From: Metaphire vulgaris
Taxonomy: Eukaryota > Annelida > Clitellata > Crassiclitellata > Megascolecidae
Length of the DNA stretch: 64,000 bases
NCBI GenBank assembly: GCA_018105865.1
Contig: CM030852.1
Coordinates: 5,889,034 to 5,953,033 of the forward strand
Direction of reading: 5' to 3'
A model generated the notes under the pieces. It had not been told where the DNA came from. It searched no databases and saw only the letters and a list, made by a program, of their open reading frames with translations. A program made the translations under genes and the position numbers. Shown here piece after piece: positions 1-12,375 of this stretch; position 1 is the first letter of the stretch, and each line of letters opens with the position of its first letter.

Positions 1-1111
1 GACCAATAAGTGAACCAAGGCAACAGATACATATGACAAAATCCCAAAATACAAATAATAAATTTCAGACTTTAGGACAACCTATTGGCAATCCCCCATC
101 AGAAAAAAGCTTTCAAGGTCATAAGTTCTCGTAGAGGGGTCTGGGGCGGAGCTCCAGTCGCAGAAATTTTGAGTAATTTTAGAAATATAGACGGTAAGCT
201 CTGGTGCATATTTAAAGACTTGAATTAAGATTTATTACTGAGTGACCAAAGCTGTAATAAAGCAGGTACAGTATGAAGACGGAAAGAGAAATACATAAAC
301 GTATGATTGCAATGACAACAGTAAGTAAGTAAGTAAGATAATGTTTATAATATTAACTGGATTTTACGTGGTTTAGTAGGGGTTTATCTGTGCTGACAGC
401 AATTGAAATTCAGATTAAAAAATTTTAGTCACATATTCAGAGCTGGGGCAGTCTACAAGAAATATCCTTGCGGTCCGGACTGTAGACCGCGGTTTGAGCA
501 CCCCTACACTATGGGATGCTAATATGGAGGATACAGATGCAGCCACATATGGTACTTGCTCTCAATGTGGTTCTTGGGTGCCACTACAGAAGACGGTGAT
601 TCTTGCCCACACCTCCTTCTCACTGGCCTTCAAAACTGTAGGTCAAAAGAGTAATTACACAGCCTGCTAATAACATGAGACAACCTCTTACAGAGTAATC
701 TGGAAACACAAGAAAAGGAAGAATTTTGTTTAGGCATCTTTCTGCGGTTGTATAACCACTAATACAGCTGCATTCCATGCAGATTTTCTTGACCCTAAAC
801 TGAATCTAAATCACGCATGTGCTTTGACTGCATATACTTGTAATTACTTGAAATAAATATAAAAACAATGGCTATAAATTGTGGCAATCACCAAAAATTA
901 CACTATATTTGCTCTAGCAAGTCACAGAGCGTTTACAACCACAAGTAAAATACCGGCATTTAAGACTATATAGTACATTGGTGTAATAATTAATTAAAAT
1001 TCATGTATTAATGATAATAATAAGACTATGAATTCACACAAGTGCAAAGCACAATACTTACAAATTACAATCAATCTCCCTCACTGGCTAAGTCAGACTA
1101 CCCGGTAAAGT

Positions 1112-1332
1112 CTGTGTTCCCTCTAATTTTTTTTTGAGTGTGCGTGGAAAAGCATGGTGCCTGAGCAGCACCTTTTCATGCCTGAGCACCTGAATTTTTT
1201 TTCACATATGTCACCTCAGACAACAACGAAATCAGTGTTATTTTAAACTCAAATGTATCGCGTGGCGGTTGGAAACTGCGGCGTGGCGTTTTTTTGTAAT
1301 GTGCGCAGCCGCACAGCTTAGAGGGAACACTG
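1112..1332. mobile_element. hAT-like MITE, TIR family CAnTGTTCCCTCT (copy 1)
   Basis: The left end reads CTGTGTTCCCTCTAA and the right end TTAGAGGGAACACTG, an inverted pair about 220 bp apart. Two further copies of the family lie at 42237 and 42935 and carry clean 8-bp target duplications; here the flanks (GGTAAAGT and CAGAGAGT) match at only five of eight bases, so this copy is probably older. It has no coding capacity and lies in the TAO kinase gene. Confidence 0.75.
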
Positions 1333-1493
1333 CAGAGAGTCCTAAAATCGACCTTTACACCACATATATGAACATACAGAGCTAGATAGATTGAGCTCCA
1401 CATAACATACTATGATGACTTGACCATACAACAATCAAGATGACAGATGAATTATACAGTAAGTTATAAGGCAAATCTTGCATTGGTACAAAA

Positions 1494-1495
<2 letters not shown>

Positions 1496-1524
<29 letters not shown>

Positions 1525-1562
1525 ACAGTTTGTGTGACAGTGCGTGCGTGTGTGTGACAGTG
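1496..1562. repeat. (GT)n microsatellite
   Basis: About 14 perfect GT units to 1524, followed by an interrupted GT/GTGACA stretch. It is intronic to the TAO kinase gene. Confidence 0.95.
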
Positions 1563-1684
1563 TGTAACTAATGTAAGTTTTCTAATGTAAAATAATACCG
1601 GTAGACTAAAAATAACTACATACACTTAAGAGAAATGCATGCCAGGCATGATTAAGTCATCATACCAAAATAGATTTCCCTTAC

Positions 1685-4587
1685 CATCAATTAGATTTGA
1701 TGCTGAACCAAGACAATATTCCATGACTAACTGAAAATCAAAACAGCAAACACAGCAACATCAAATGTAAGAAAAACATAGTCGTTGCTGTAAAACACTC
1801 TATGACAAAAATGCAAATTTCTAAGAAGTACAATAGATAACTATAAATGAAGATTTGTTAATGCATCGATCTATGGCACTAAACTGAGACACCACATTAG
1901 CATAATATATATAATCTGACATCATTATTATATAACCTGACATAATTATAGCTAGATAGATTGAGCTGCACACAACATACTATCATACTATGATGACTTG
2001 ACCATACAATGATCAATTATTATATAATCTGACATCAGCCGCAGGATTGGCTTTAGCAGCTTCTGCTATGAGATCGCTTCAACGCTTATGGAGCCAAAGC
2101 CACATCGAGCTCTGCACAAAGCTGCGTTTGTATCAGACATGTGTCATTTCCATTCTACTCTATGGTTCAGAAACTTGGACACTTATAAAATGTGATACGA
2201 AACAATTACAGGTCTTCCACCTGCGCTGTCAACGCCAGATTCTGCAAGTTCGCCAGTTTGACCGTATATCAAATAACATCGTTTCATCGTGTACGGGATT
2301 AGCATCAATACCGACACCATCTCTTGCCACCTCACGGCATTATTTGGACAACTTGCATGGCTGGACGTTAACCACCCAGCCATGGCGCTCTAGTCTGTGC
2401 TATAGCATGTCGTAACGAACGTCATCCTCCTGCGAACTGGAAACAACTCCCTGGGAGACCGCGAAATTCTAGGATGTAGCAGATTGGAGAAGAATCCTCC
2501 TCCGCTATAGTGCGCGAATGGAACATTACACTAGGACGTGGACACTCCATTAGTGGTAGATTGGCGCATCGGACCTCTGCTGTCCAAGCTAGTTGATGAT
2601 GATGATGACGATGATTAGCATAATTAGCATAGCTACCAGGTGGCACAGAGGCCAGCCCTTCTATTCAGGCAGGGATCAGTCATGGGATTTGGGAAAAACT
2701 GGTGAGAAATTTTTATTGATGCAGGGGTGATAGTCTACACTACAGAATCGATATACTCAGTTGTATTACAGGGATTGGTCACTCTATAATAAAGCACAAT
2801 TAAACCGTTTGAAACACGTGCCAGAGCTCACATCTGATCTCCAATAGTATCCTAAAACTTTTGCAGATGATGCCAGACCTTGCTGTGAGCTCATGATGCT
2901 CCCATACCCCCTCCAATTAGACTAAATTGGACATGTGCACGTCTGTCTTGATGGTGCTCCCTATCCCGAATAAGGAGCACCATCTGTTATGTCAATTCTG
3001 TTATGTAAATCACTGACATAAGACCAACAAGTCAAAACATAGTCAACATCAAAAACAATCCTAATGAATGGAACTCATTTGCATTACTTCACCATAGTAT
3101 ATTGTGGCATTATAATAATTATATTTACCCAAGCAGTGTCCTCTCTCATATAGCAGCCTTTATATGCAACACAGTTTTCATGTATTAAAGACTGCAGAAC
3201 TGAAACCTCCTTTGCAATATCATCCCATTTCTGTAGATAAAAGTGACACCAAAAGCAGCTATGAATTCCGCAACAATAATTTAAGAACGATCAGCAATGA
3301 GACTTTTGCCAGAATATGATTAGCATACAAGAAAATCCACCTTATCCCATGCATTTGCAAATTTTACAGCATAACCCGAATAATTCTGCACTGTATAGGC
3401 AACTAAAGAAAATGGCAAAAAATCTCAATCAACCTCAATAATGACATGAAATCTTTCAGTACATACTCAAATAAATGCTCATAAATAAACATATGTTTAA
3501 ATATGTTTTTATGCATACATGTTTATGCATACATGTATATTTTATAAAATGCCATTTTATGTGATACATCAACAGCAAATTAAAAAAATATGAGCATTAC
3601 TGTATTGTATGTACACACTTAATGAGACCAGTTAACAGTTCATAAAAATTAGTCTAATACAGAATTTAACTATTATACATAAAACTTTAAATTAATAATT
3701 CAAAACAATGATTATAGTATTATTATGTACACATGATAAATATACATTAATATGTATTCACTGGACATAATAACATCAAATGAAGTAGCCGTTTGACCTC
3801 GGAAGAGTGACGCCCTTGTATACACATCTTTTTGATGGCCACCACTTCATTAGTTTTACTGTCTTTAGCCTGAAAAAAATTATTTTTCAAAGTAGCCAAG
3901 CAGCAGAAAATGTCATGAAAATGCAGCATATACCATATAATGCTTAATCAAAAACCAAAAGACTTCATTCTTCATTTCACACATTCAAACATTAGAATAA
4001 CTCACATGACCCTGAACACATAAAACAATAGTTCATGCATAAAGAATATTGAAAACTAATATCGTATATAACACAATATATTAATTATATATGTAGAATA
4101 AAGACTGAATATGGCCCAAAAAGCATAATGAATTACGCATGACGAAGAAAAACGGTAACAAACAGGTAGACCCAAAATTACAACATTAACATACGATGCG
4201 TCACGTAATCACTTAAAACAAAGTTTGCTACAGACTACGGAAGGTAGTCTTAGTCCAAACGATGTTCAATGTGTCCCCCTTTAGTCCGAATAACCAGTAC
4301 CGTAAAATTCTGCCCAACCACAACAAAAAAATTTGTGACATGGATCATCTGAAAGAAGTGCTAACATTGTGTTGGGATCAGATCGACAGGATTTGATATA
4401 CAAAGCGATTTTTGAAGCAGAATTTTACTCGTCATGTGCTAGAGCAATGTTAATTACCTTTAGAAGGCTTAGATTTTTCGAATTCTCAGGTAAATCTTCT
4501 CAACTTTCATAATTTTATTTCCTCCGTACCTTAAATATTAAGAAAGTTGAGCTCTTCAAAATTGAGCAGGATTTATTGACACACCCT

Positions 4588-4627
<40 letters not shown>

Positions 4628-4854
4628 TTAGGTAAAAATGACCAACAATTTTAAAATTTAAAACCAGATGTGCTCTTTGAGACTTACATAGTATACAGCA
4701 CCAAAGCTTCCATGGCCTATCTCAAACAAATTCGTGAATCTTTGCTCTGGATCTTCAGTCGAAATCAGGCTTGAAATCTGACAATTCCTGATGCTTCCTC
4801 CCTTTCGCAAATTGGCAAACATGATAATACTTAAATCCAGTTGAAGTTGAACTT
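1685..4854 (-). CDS. TAOK: TAO-type Ste20 protein kinase, 5' part (exons 1-4)
   Basis: Serine/threonine kinase of the TAO subfamily (MAP3K-type; acts upstream of p38/JNK and in Hippo signalling in known animals). Coding exons on the minus strand: 4822-4688 (ATG at 4822; exon opens near 4854 with a short 5' UTR), 3869-3798, 3230-3129, 1730-1685. All junctions are GT-AG and the phases agree. Visible kinase landmarks: EDPEQRFTNL leader, glycine loop IGHGSFGAVY (residues 35-44), VAIKKM with catalytic Lys58, the alphaC stretch KWDDIAKEV with Glu77, YKGCYMREDTAW, and hinge VMEYCLGSASNL. These follow TAOK order closely. About 118 residues are present, while TAO kinases run to about 1,000, so the rest lies beyond position 1. 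Invertebrates usually have one TAO gene; a 1/2/3 paralogue cannot be assigned. Confidence 0.93.
2047..2620 (+). mobile_element. LINE reverse-transcriptase 3' fragment with (GAT)n tail
   Basis: An open stretch encodes the end of a non-LTR retrotransposon reverse transcriptase: KLRLYQTCVISILLYGSETW, then FHLRCQRQILQV and an FDR motif. Downstream codons are broken by stops and the copy ends in a GATGATGATG-type tail near 2597. It is a dead 5'-truncated copy inside a TAO kinase intron, antisense to the gene. Confidence 0.85.
4240..4588 (+). mobile_element. Possible Tc1/mariner-like 3' end
   Basis: The segment ends in TTGACACACCCTGTA, which resembles a mariner-type terminal repeat, and just upstream a stop-ridden frame reads LTLCWDQIDRI. 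No matching left terminal repeat was found, so the assignment is tentative. The (TTA)n tract follows directly. Confidence 0.3.
4589..4626. repeat. (TTA)n microsatellite
   Basis: About 12 perfect TTA units, 60 bp beyond the 3' end of TAO kinase exon 1 in transcript direction (intron 1). Confidence 0.95.
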
Positions 4855-5386
4855 CTGCCGAAAGCAATTTCCAAAATTTTACTTTAAAATAAAAAGAAGA
4901 TAAATCAGAATAAACCAAGCATTTATATTTAAGCTGCAGTTAGACAAAAGCAAACAGAATTATCAACTAAAAGCACATTTTTGGCAAAATTATGTCTGAC
5001 ATTCAAATTCTATAAAAAGATTCACAAATCTCACATTCAACTTAAATTATATAAACTTCAGCTTTGTTCACCAACTTCAAAATTTAACAAATTTGAGCAT
5101 CTGCGAATCTATTTCACACTGCTAGACTGCAGATACAAGTCTCAATTTAAATAATTTCTCAGCTGTATAACCCATATCAACACTCAGGATGTGCTTTCTT
5201 TTTTTGTGCACACAAAGTCCCAATATGCATTCTATGCAAAACTGAAGCAAATGAAGAAAACATTTATCTAAATATCACACTGGTGGCATTTGAGGACACC
5301 CACATGGCAGTATGTCTGGGATCAAAGTAAAAGCGGATGAAATGCATAACTAACGCAATTAGACAAACTGTTAAAATGCTATGTGG

Positions 5387-5728
5387 TCAGTGTTTATTCT
5401 AGGCCTTCTCTGAGAAGGAATTCCCCCCAAGTTTAAAAATTCCCCCCCAAAAAAATTTTGTTCTATATGTTGCATTGGAAGATGTATATTCCCCCCCCCC
5501 AATGTGTGACAAGTGGGGTTTTTTTATTGAGAGGGGAAAATATAAGGATGATCTTTTTTTCATCAGAGCATTGATAAAATGACCTTTTTTTGCTTGTCAC
5601 CACATCCGGAGAGGGAAAAATATTAAGGGTGACCTTTTTTTTGCTTGTCAAGGTTTTTGGGAAGACAAACCTTCTCCCCCAAACATTTCAAACTCCCCCC
5701 AATATCAAGGTGGCTAGAATAAACACTG
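5387..5728. mobile_element. hAT-like MITE, TIR CAGTGTTTATTCTAG
   Basis: Left end TCAGTGTTTATTCTAGGCC and right end CTAGAATAAACACTG form inverted repeats 342 bp apart. Flanks CTATGTGG and CTATGCGG form an 8-bp target duplication with one mismatch. The interior holds poly-C runs and three short 'GACCTTTTTTTGCTTGTCA'-type segments that recur in other MITEs of this window. Confidence 0.85.
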
Positions 5729-6078
5729 CTATGCGGTAAAAATTATCCCTTGGAAGAAAATTGCATATATAAAATAATTAATGCATTAGTGCACTGCTGA
5801 GTAAGATTACATTTAGCACAAAGCTTAAATAAAGCAATAAAATTAATTTAGTGAATTTCATACAAAAGTAAAAGGAGACTGTAAAACTGCAAATCCAAAA
5901 ACTTAAATCTATTCAATAGCATTATCATAATTATAGTCATCACTAAAAATAGCAAACAAACCAGATATCTTGTGTAAACTTCTACGAGTCTCAGCAAATC
6001 AACATAAATGATGTTTCAACAAAGGAGAGATCCTACTGCATCACTTAAAACCTAGCTACTATTGCTATTAACTACTGA

Positions 6079-6217
<139 letters not shown>

Positions 6218-7439
6218 CTCAGAGTAAACAATAATAACTTATTATTAATAATCAACTGCATTGTGGTACACTCATACCATAACTCCTCTAATACGAATAG
6301 CCCAGCTTCTATTAAAACAAATTACTTTTAGTCCTGATTTGTATTGGAGACCTGGCTTCTGTAGGAGCATCCTGTTGTATTAGAACATTTTCAAATATCC
6401 ATATTTCACTTAGGGTTATTGTATGTGCATTTAGATGTTATTGGCTCATAAGCACAGAATAGTATCTTATTTCAACAGTTTCCAAATGTGTCTACTGTAT
6501 ATTAGTCCGATCATGTAATCATTGTATTAGAAATGCTACTTGAGACATTTACAGACATTATATTCAACCTGCATATAGGAGACCAGATTCATGTTTAAGA
6601 CCCGGCTTCTATTAAAACAAATGACCTTAATCCAGGACTTGCATCTATAGGACATATACTAGGATATAGCTTATCCTTAGAGACCTGGCTTGTATTTCAA
6701 ATTTTCATAATTCCTAACACCAAAAATTTATTTTGCAGTACTAAAATAGTCAGCTACCAGTATGTCTTTTGATATTGTAATTAAACTAATCAGCATGATA
6801 AATATTACTTGAAGCATAAATTTACAAACAGTATGCTAATACTTATGTGTAAAATTACCATGGATGATATTCAGCACCAGTCAGAATAAAAGATCCATTT
6901 AAACATTAATTAAAACTGTACAGCTGATGTTACACAAGAAACTACAATGAAATCAGTCTGTTTTCATCATTGACAGAAAAAGGGAAGAAGTTTATTCCAA
7001 CTCTGATGTTGTAAATCACAAAACATCAAAGTATAACATCATAATATAACATATTTTGTTAATTATACATCCTATTATGCAGAGACAATTAAAGTAGTAG
7101 CAAATAGTACATTATTATTCACAGAAATCATTCACAGAAAAAATTAGTCTTGTTGAATTACAAATGTGATACTAGAAAAATCTTCAAGTAATGATCAATA
7201 GAACCAACATTCATAATTCATAACATCTACAATTAATTTAGTAGTAAATAGTCAGTGACATTGAATAAGCACAGAATATATCTATAAACAAGCAATTGTA
7301 ATTTGACATGAATATATAGTGCGAGCTGAAAAGGATATCTGAAGGGAACCATGTAGTTCCTGCTAATAGGTATCTCATTATCTCATTTATAAATCAGAGA
7401 TAATCAACAAATACCGGTATATAACCTTATGCCCAAATC

Positions 7440-7990
7440 TGCTGATTCCGCTTGCCAATGTTCTTGTTACCAACAGACTTGCTTATTGCAATTCTTTATA
7501 CAATGGTATGGCCAAATCTAAAGTGCAAAGCTTCAAAGGATTCAGAATTCTATTGTTCGAGTCATTACAAATACTCGTAAGCAAGATCATATTAAACTGG
7601 TTCTTTAAAATTTACACTGGCTGCCAGTAGAACAAAGATTTCTATTCAAGACAGGTTTATAAAACACTACAGTCTGGCAAACTTTAAATATTTGAAATCT
7701 ATGCTAAACCACCAAAAACATTCTCATTCAACAAGATTTGCAAATTCCTTGTTAAGTGTACCTAGATCCAACACTGAAATTAGTAAGAGAGCTTTTTCTA
7801 TTGTTGGCTGAAAAATCTGTAACTCTATTCCTCCTGTTGCCAGATCTTCCAGTAAATTGAGTATTTTTAGATTGAAGCTAAAAACACATCTCTTCCACTT
7901 AGCATTTCCCCCACAGTCTATCTCGCTGTTTCCCCTAACTGATCTCCAAAATTGCCTGGCCTTTATTCTCACCATCGCTGTTTCCCTTGA
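7440..7990 (+). mobile_element. CR1/L2-like LINE reverse-transcriptase remnant
   Basis: Broken frames show the canonical C-terminal reverse-transcriptase series: RLAYCNSLYNG, QNSIVRVITNTRKQDHI, NLHWLPVEQRFLFKT, and LKLKTHLFHLAFPP near 7875. Several stops and frameshifts separate them, so it is a dead copy. Confidence 0.85.
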
Positions 7991-8335
7991 ATATTATAAA
8001 TTGTGCCATAAAAGTAGTATACAATTATTATTTCATTAATTATAATCAATAGTTTATATACTAATTTAAAACATTTTATCAATAATAATAAATGATACAA
8101 CTCAGATAAACTCAGACTCAGATGTTTCCCCTAACTGATCTCCGAAATTGCCTGGCCTTTACGGACAGACTCCAGATGGAGCACCATCACTTGATACCCT
8201 TGAATATTATAAATTGTGCCATAAAAGTATATAATTATTATTTTATTAATTATAATCAATAGTTTATATACTAATTTAAAACATTTTATCAATAATAATA
8301 AATGATACAACTCAGATAAACTCAGACTCAGATAA
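7922..8335. repeat. Local tandem duplication (~200 bp unit)
   Basis: The block from GTTTCCCCTAACTGATCTCC through ATGATACAACTCAGATAAAC occurs twice in direct orientation (about 7928-8121 and 8123-8335) with few differences. The second copy lacks a short piece and carries 'GGACAGACTCCAGATGGAGC', absent from the first. The duplicated sequence is the LINE 3' end plus flank. Confidence 0.85.
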
Positions 8336-8582
8336 GGATACTTTTCACAAACTAATTAAAAAGTCACATATCAAAACAAAATAACATTTTTGATACTTAA
8401 GGTCAATCAATAAAATGTCAACTCTTGTTTGCTTTCATTATCACATCGACTTTCTCATTAATGTTCTAAGTTATGTCAAATGAATAATTGAATATACCCA
8501 TATATACTATCTGAACCCAGTTAGTTCTAGAAAGGAAGAACCAGGAATTAAGCGACATGGGCCCAGAAGTTCCAAAATGAAA
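8285..8582. repeat. Segmental duplication, copy A
   Basis: The stretch beginning ATAATAAATGATACAACTCA and running through TCAATCAATAAAATGTCAAC recurs at 9763-9952 in the same orientation. The following GTTAGTTCTAGAAAGGA block recurs at about 10510. The copies are separated by about 1.5 kb. Confidence 0.85.
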
Positions 8583-9315
8583 AAGCATTATCAACTCATA
8601 TAAGCACGACACGCATGGACGTCAGTTTGGCTTTAGCAGATGGTGATTCAATTGGATTTCATTAGAAGTATTTCTAACTCATCAATGGAAATTGAAGAAG
8701 AAGAATCATTTATTTCTCAATGACATCAAAATAATAATACGAACACAATGAATTCAATGACATCAAAAGGTAATACTAACTTAACTAATAACTAATGACT
8801 ATTAATTAATATTATCAGAGTCAATATATATATATATATTGATTTAATAATAAAAAAACAAAAAAAAAACAAAAAACACAATTATTATAAACCAATCAAA
8901 ATTGACTTAATCTAAATAATAAGAAACAAAAAAACAATTATAAAACAATCAAAATTGACTCTAAATTGCATAGAGAGACTTTGATTGATATAGATAGATG
9001 ACATTTGGAGTGATGATAACAAATTAATCAATGTCACAGAACATAAATAATATTATTGAGAAAAGGAGTTGGCCTAAGGGAATAAATCCCATATGATGGC
9101 CAACCTTAGGTATTTAAGTAATTGATATAAGGTAGTACATAAATAGGAGTTAATAATGAATGGAAAAAACCATATGAGGTGACTGCAGAAGACTTGATGC
9201 TGTTATATATTTATTTAGTAAAATAGAATAAGGTTAGTAAAATTAAGATAATTTTATTTAGAGGGAAATAGGAATCTATAGTGTTTATTTATTAAATGTT
9301 CTATGTTGAGAAAAC

Positions 9316-9730
9316 TTAAGTTTGAAGTGTTATTAGATAGTTTTTTAAATATTGCTTAAAAGTAGTTAATTGATTCAAATTTTTTATTTCTAAAGGAAGA
9401 CTGTTTCAGACTCTAGGTCCAGCAAATTTAATAGTGAATAATCTAGTATTAGTTGAAGCATATTGGAGATAGATATTTTCCTTGTTTCTAAGACTAAGAT
9501 TACATTTGTTATTTATTATATCAAAAAATTTGCTCACATAGAAAATAGAAGGTAACAAATTGAGTCGATATCTCAAAATAAATACAGCTGATTGTTGTTT
9601 ATGTATATTCTCGACTTTTAAGATATTAAATTTATTATAAAGGTTAGTAGTACTAGTATAATTTAAATCTTTAAATATCAGTCTTATTGCTCTGAATGCT
9701 TTGAATTGGCAAATGAATGCGTCATCCGCA
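9316..9730 (-). mobile_element. LINE reverse-transcriptase C-terminal segment, nearly open
   Basis: On the minus strand a frame without an ATG stays open for about 130 codons, apart from one TGA. It reads FRAIRLIF, NILKVENIHKQQSAVF, RYRLNLLPSIFYV, TIKFAGPRV, then NSLPLEIKNLNQL and FKQYLKNYL. This is the usual tail of CR1/Rex-type reverse transcriptase; the TGA falls where the family has Trp (R-V-W-N-S-L-P), so it looks like a single decay mutation. Confidence 0.85.
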
Positions 9731-9762
9731 TCAGTAAAAATATTTTACAGGTATCAGTTATA

Positions 9763-9952
9763 ATAAATGATACAACTCAGATAAACTCAGACTCAGATAA
9801 GGATACTTTTCACAAACTAATTTAAAACCGCATATCAAAACAAAGTAAAACCTTTGATACTTAAGGTCAATCAATATAATGTCAACTCTTGTTCGCTTTC
9901 AATTATCAAATCAACTTTCTCGTTAATGCTCTAAGTTATGTCAAATGAATAT
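9763..9952. repeat. Segmental duplication, copy B
   Basis: Second copy of the 8285-8485 block, about 95% alike by eye. Beyond 9952 the similarity stops and resumes at about 10500, so the CpG-rich block 9960-10495 interrupts the duplicated unit. Confidence 0.85.
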
Positions 9953-10099
9953 ACGCGACCAATCGGTCCTTTGGTCACAACTGAAACGCAATAAAGTATG
10001 TACGGCGCTACATAAATGGGTCCTCCGATAAACATGTATAACAGAATCCGCTATCTATTTTCAACGCCGCTGCCTTTGCTTAAGTTCCGTCACGCGGGT

Positions 10100-10420
10100 A
10101 TACTGTAAACTTCTTGTTGACTTACTGTACTGGTCGTCAGAGGAAGACGAAGTGGTTGGCGTCCTCCTATTCCTCTTCCTCTTTCTTGGCTGTCCAGTCA
10201 CCCTTCACCGGCGAGCGTCGATCTCCACAGAAAACATTTTGCATTTAAAAAAACTAGCGTTTGTTTATCCTCGAACTTCCTCAGCTCCTCCTCTGCTCCT
10301 ACTCCTCCTTCTTTTGTAGCGAATGCGATCAGTCGGTAGGTCTGCGCATGCGCATCACGGCCTTTGACGACGCCATCTGACGACGGTCTGTAGGCCCATC
10401 CTTGTAATGATAAACATGAC
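10100..10420 (-). promoter_or_regulatory. CpG-rich promoter / 5' UTR candidate for the TAO kinase gene
   Basis: A GC- and CpG-rich island in AT-rich surroundings. It contains the palindrome TGCGCATGCGCA (about 10344-10355), the classic NRF1 site of TATA-less animal promoters. On the minus strand a consensus donor, CAGTACA|GTAAGT, lies near 10124-10135, and TAO kinase exon 1 has an acceptor at about 4854, so a 5' UTR exon ending here could splice to it. Promoter activity and exon limits are inferred from composition and motifs. Confidence 0.5.
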
Positions 10421-10808
10421 GCTTTTCCCTCCTCTTTCCACCCTCCCCCAATGATTTATGCGACCATCTGAGTGATCTGACACACAACTGGAAGCACTAT
10501 CTGAAACCGGCTAGTTCTAGAAAGGAGGGCCTAGGAATTAAGGACATGCATGGTTCCAAAATGAAGTTCCAAAATGAAATATTTAAGCAGAAATGTAAAC
10601 ATTTACGGAAATTTTCTACTGTTTAAATACAAAACAGTACAGAAAGTCAGAATTTAAACACTTTGCACTGTCTTACAAAATTTTACAGGAAAATATATGT
10701 TAACCTGTATGCCAGAAAATTTCTGTAAAATTTACATAAAATTTTTAACAGTGTCTACATGTGCATTTTCTCTTTCTATTAAAGTTCCCACAAAGTGGTG
10801 GCTTCACT

Positions 10809-11002
10809 CATGGGCGTCCGCATAAATTTTTCCGGGGGGTGCAAATTCAACAAGGTCTTGTGGCGAAAGAAATAAAAAAATTTCCAGGGGGTGCAAAACA
10901 AGGTTTTGTGACAAAAACAAGCAATTTTACTTTTTTCATGGCTCCACAATTTTTCCAGGGGGCGCAATTGCACCCACTTGCACCGCCCTCCAGACGCCCA
11001 TG
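10809..11002. mobile_element. hAT-like MITE, TIR CATGGGCGTCCGC
   Basis: Inverted ends CATGGGCGTCCGC and AGACGCCCATG enclose 194 bp, flanked by an exact 8-bp duplication GCTTCACT (10801-10808 and 11003-11010). A relative of the same family sits at 29236. The open frames across it are fortuitous. Confidence 0.92.
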
Positions 11003-11062
11003 GCTTCACTTGGAACTTGATGGACAGTTAAGGATTTCCAAATCGACTATTAATTCTGAGTT

Positions 11063-11150
11063 AAAAGGGGCGGAAGATGGCAGCTGAGTGGGTTAATTAC
11101 GTGCTGGAGCGTCAGCTATAGCTGACGGAGCGGGTTCAAGCCCCATTAGT
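11063..11150 (+). repeat. tRNA-like (pol III) SINE head
   Basis: TGGCAGCTGAGTGGGTTAA matches an A box and GGGTTCAAGCCCC a B box about 45 bp later, the spacing of an internal RNA polymerase III promoter. No complete cloverleaf with a mature acceptor stem could be drawn, so it reads as a tRNA-derived SINE head and not a working tRNA. It abuts the inverted LINE 3' end that follows. Confidence 0.55.
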
Positions 11151-11151
11151 G

Positions 11152-11540
11152 CCCCTAGTAAGTAAAATCTCGTTAATTTCTAAAGCGCGTTCAAAAGATG
11201 CACCGAAGTAGCTCCTTATTCCTATGCGCTCAATCTCAAATGAAGTAGCTATAGCCAAAGGTGGGTCATTCATGCCGGGTCATTTAATCAAAAGGGCGAG
11301 TGGGCAGGACGCTATAGCTATGGAGGAAATGATTTTATAAAGAGAAATTATTTTAGTTTAGAAAGAAAAACATGAGGAGATGTTGCAAGAAGGGGAGAAA
11401 ATTGTGACTCGGAGTTTGTTATTTGGCTTTGATGTAGACAGCGAAGGGATATTGGAATTGAGTTCCAAAGCTCAGGTGCCGCGTATGAAAAAGCACGATT
11501 GCAAATTTTGAGAGATGATTGATTCAGAGGTCGAAGGAGG
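11152..11540 (-). mobile_element. LINE 3' end, inverted, with AGTAAGTA tail
   Basis: From GTAAGTAAAATCTCG onward the sequence is a diverged relative of the reverse complement of the 14590-14870 LINE 3' end: the 'gcgc ... AGTAGCTCCTTATTC' block, the 'CTATAGCTATGGAGGAAATG' block, then a purine-rich stretch. It is related to the copies at 14905 and 48490. Confidence 0.6.
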
Positions 11541-12059
11541 GTTACATGAGAAGAGGATCTATAGTAGATCCAGGTTGTTGTGGAATTATCAGATTTCTTA
11601 GGTAGACTGGTTTTGATGTATGGAAGTGGCTTTCACACAGGCAGTAATGCCTCGATCCTAAGCCACTTTAAGTCATGCTAAGTTTAAAAATTTTACTCCG
11701 TCGTACGTAACGGCCCTCTATACAGTCTACAACATTAGATAGAATTCAGAGCTAGAGTGCAGGGATTTGATAGAGACAATTAAGTAATGACTGAAAAAGT
11801 AGATATATGCCATATGAACGATTCGATACAAGGTGTTTTAAAGGAAAAATTACTAGGGAGCCGATGAAAAACTTTTAAAATTCCGGATATGAAAACTAAT
11901 TTTGGCACTTCCCGATTTTAGTTTATTGATTGATTGAAATTTGTTTAATTCAAATCAACTTATAACATAGGCCCTGCATACATTTACCGTAAATTAGTCT
12001 ACCGTTAGTAAAAATCCAGAATACTGAGCTCCAGTGAAGTAGCGAGAGGGCAGCGCGCG

Positions 12060-12375
12060 GGGACGAACCACTTTTACCCTTTTTTCCTGCTATGACTAGA
12101 TTTTCCAACCCATCCTTTAATTCTAAATAGATGTCCGAAATATTCCAACTGTCGCTTTCTTATGGTTTGTAGCAATTTTATTTATACACCAGAGCCTCAG
12201 AGGCTTTTAATACATCCTCATTGGTTATTTTTTTCTGCCCATGAAATTTTTTGCATACGTCTGAGAAACCACATCTCTGCATGCAGCTTCCAGTTTCCTT
12301 TCTGTTGATTCGTCAATGTCCATGTTTCTGACCCATACATCAGAAATGCCCAAACACAGCTAACTTAGCCTCCTG
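12060..12375 (-). mobile_element. LINE reverse-transcriptase 3' remnant
   Basis: Minus-strand fragments read VWVRNMDIDESTERKLEAAC, MWFLRRMQKISWAEKNNQ, then LLQTIRKRQLEYFGHLFRIK. This is the familiar order of one LINE family; 23436-23690 shows the adjoining piece of a related copy. Stops interrupt it. Confidence 0.8.

Noticed and set aside
11063..11150. Functional tRNA gene
   Set aside because: A and B boxes are present but a full acceptor stem is not; it is better explained as a SINE head. The same applies to 47066-47145.
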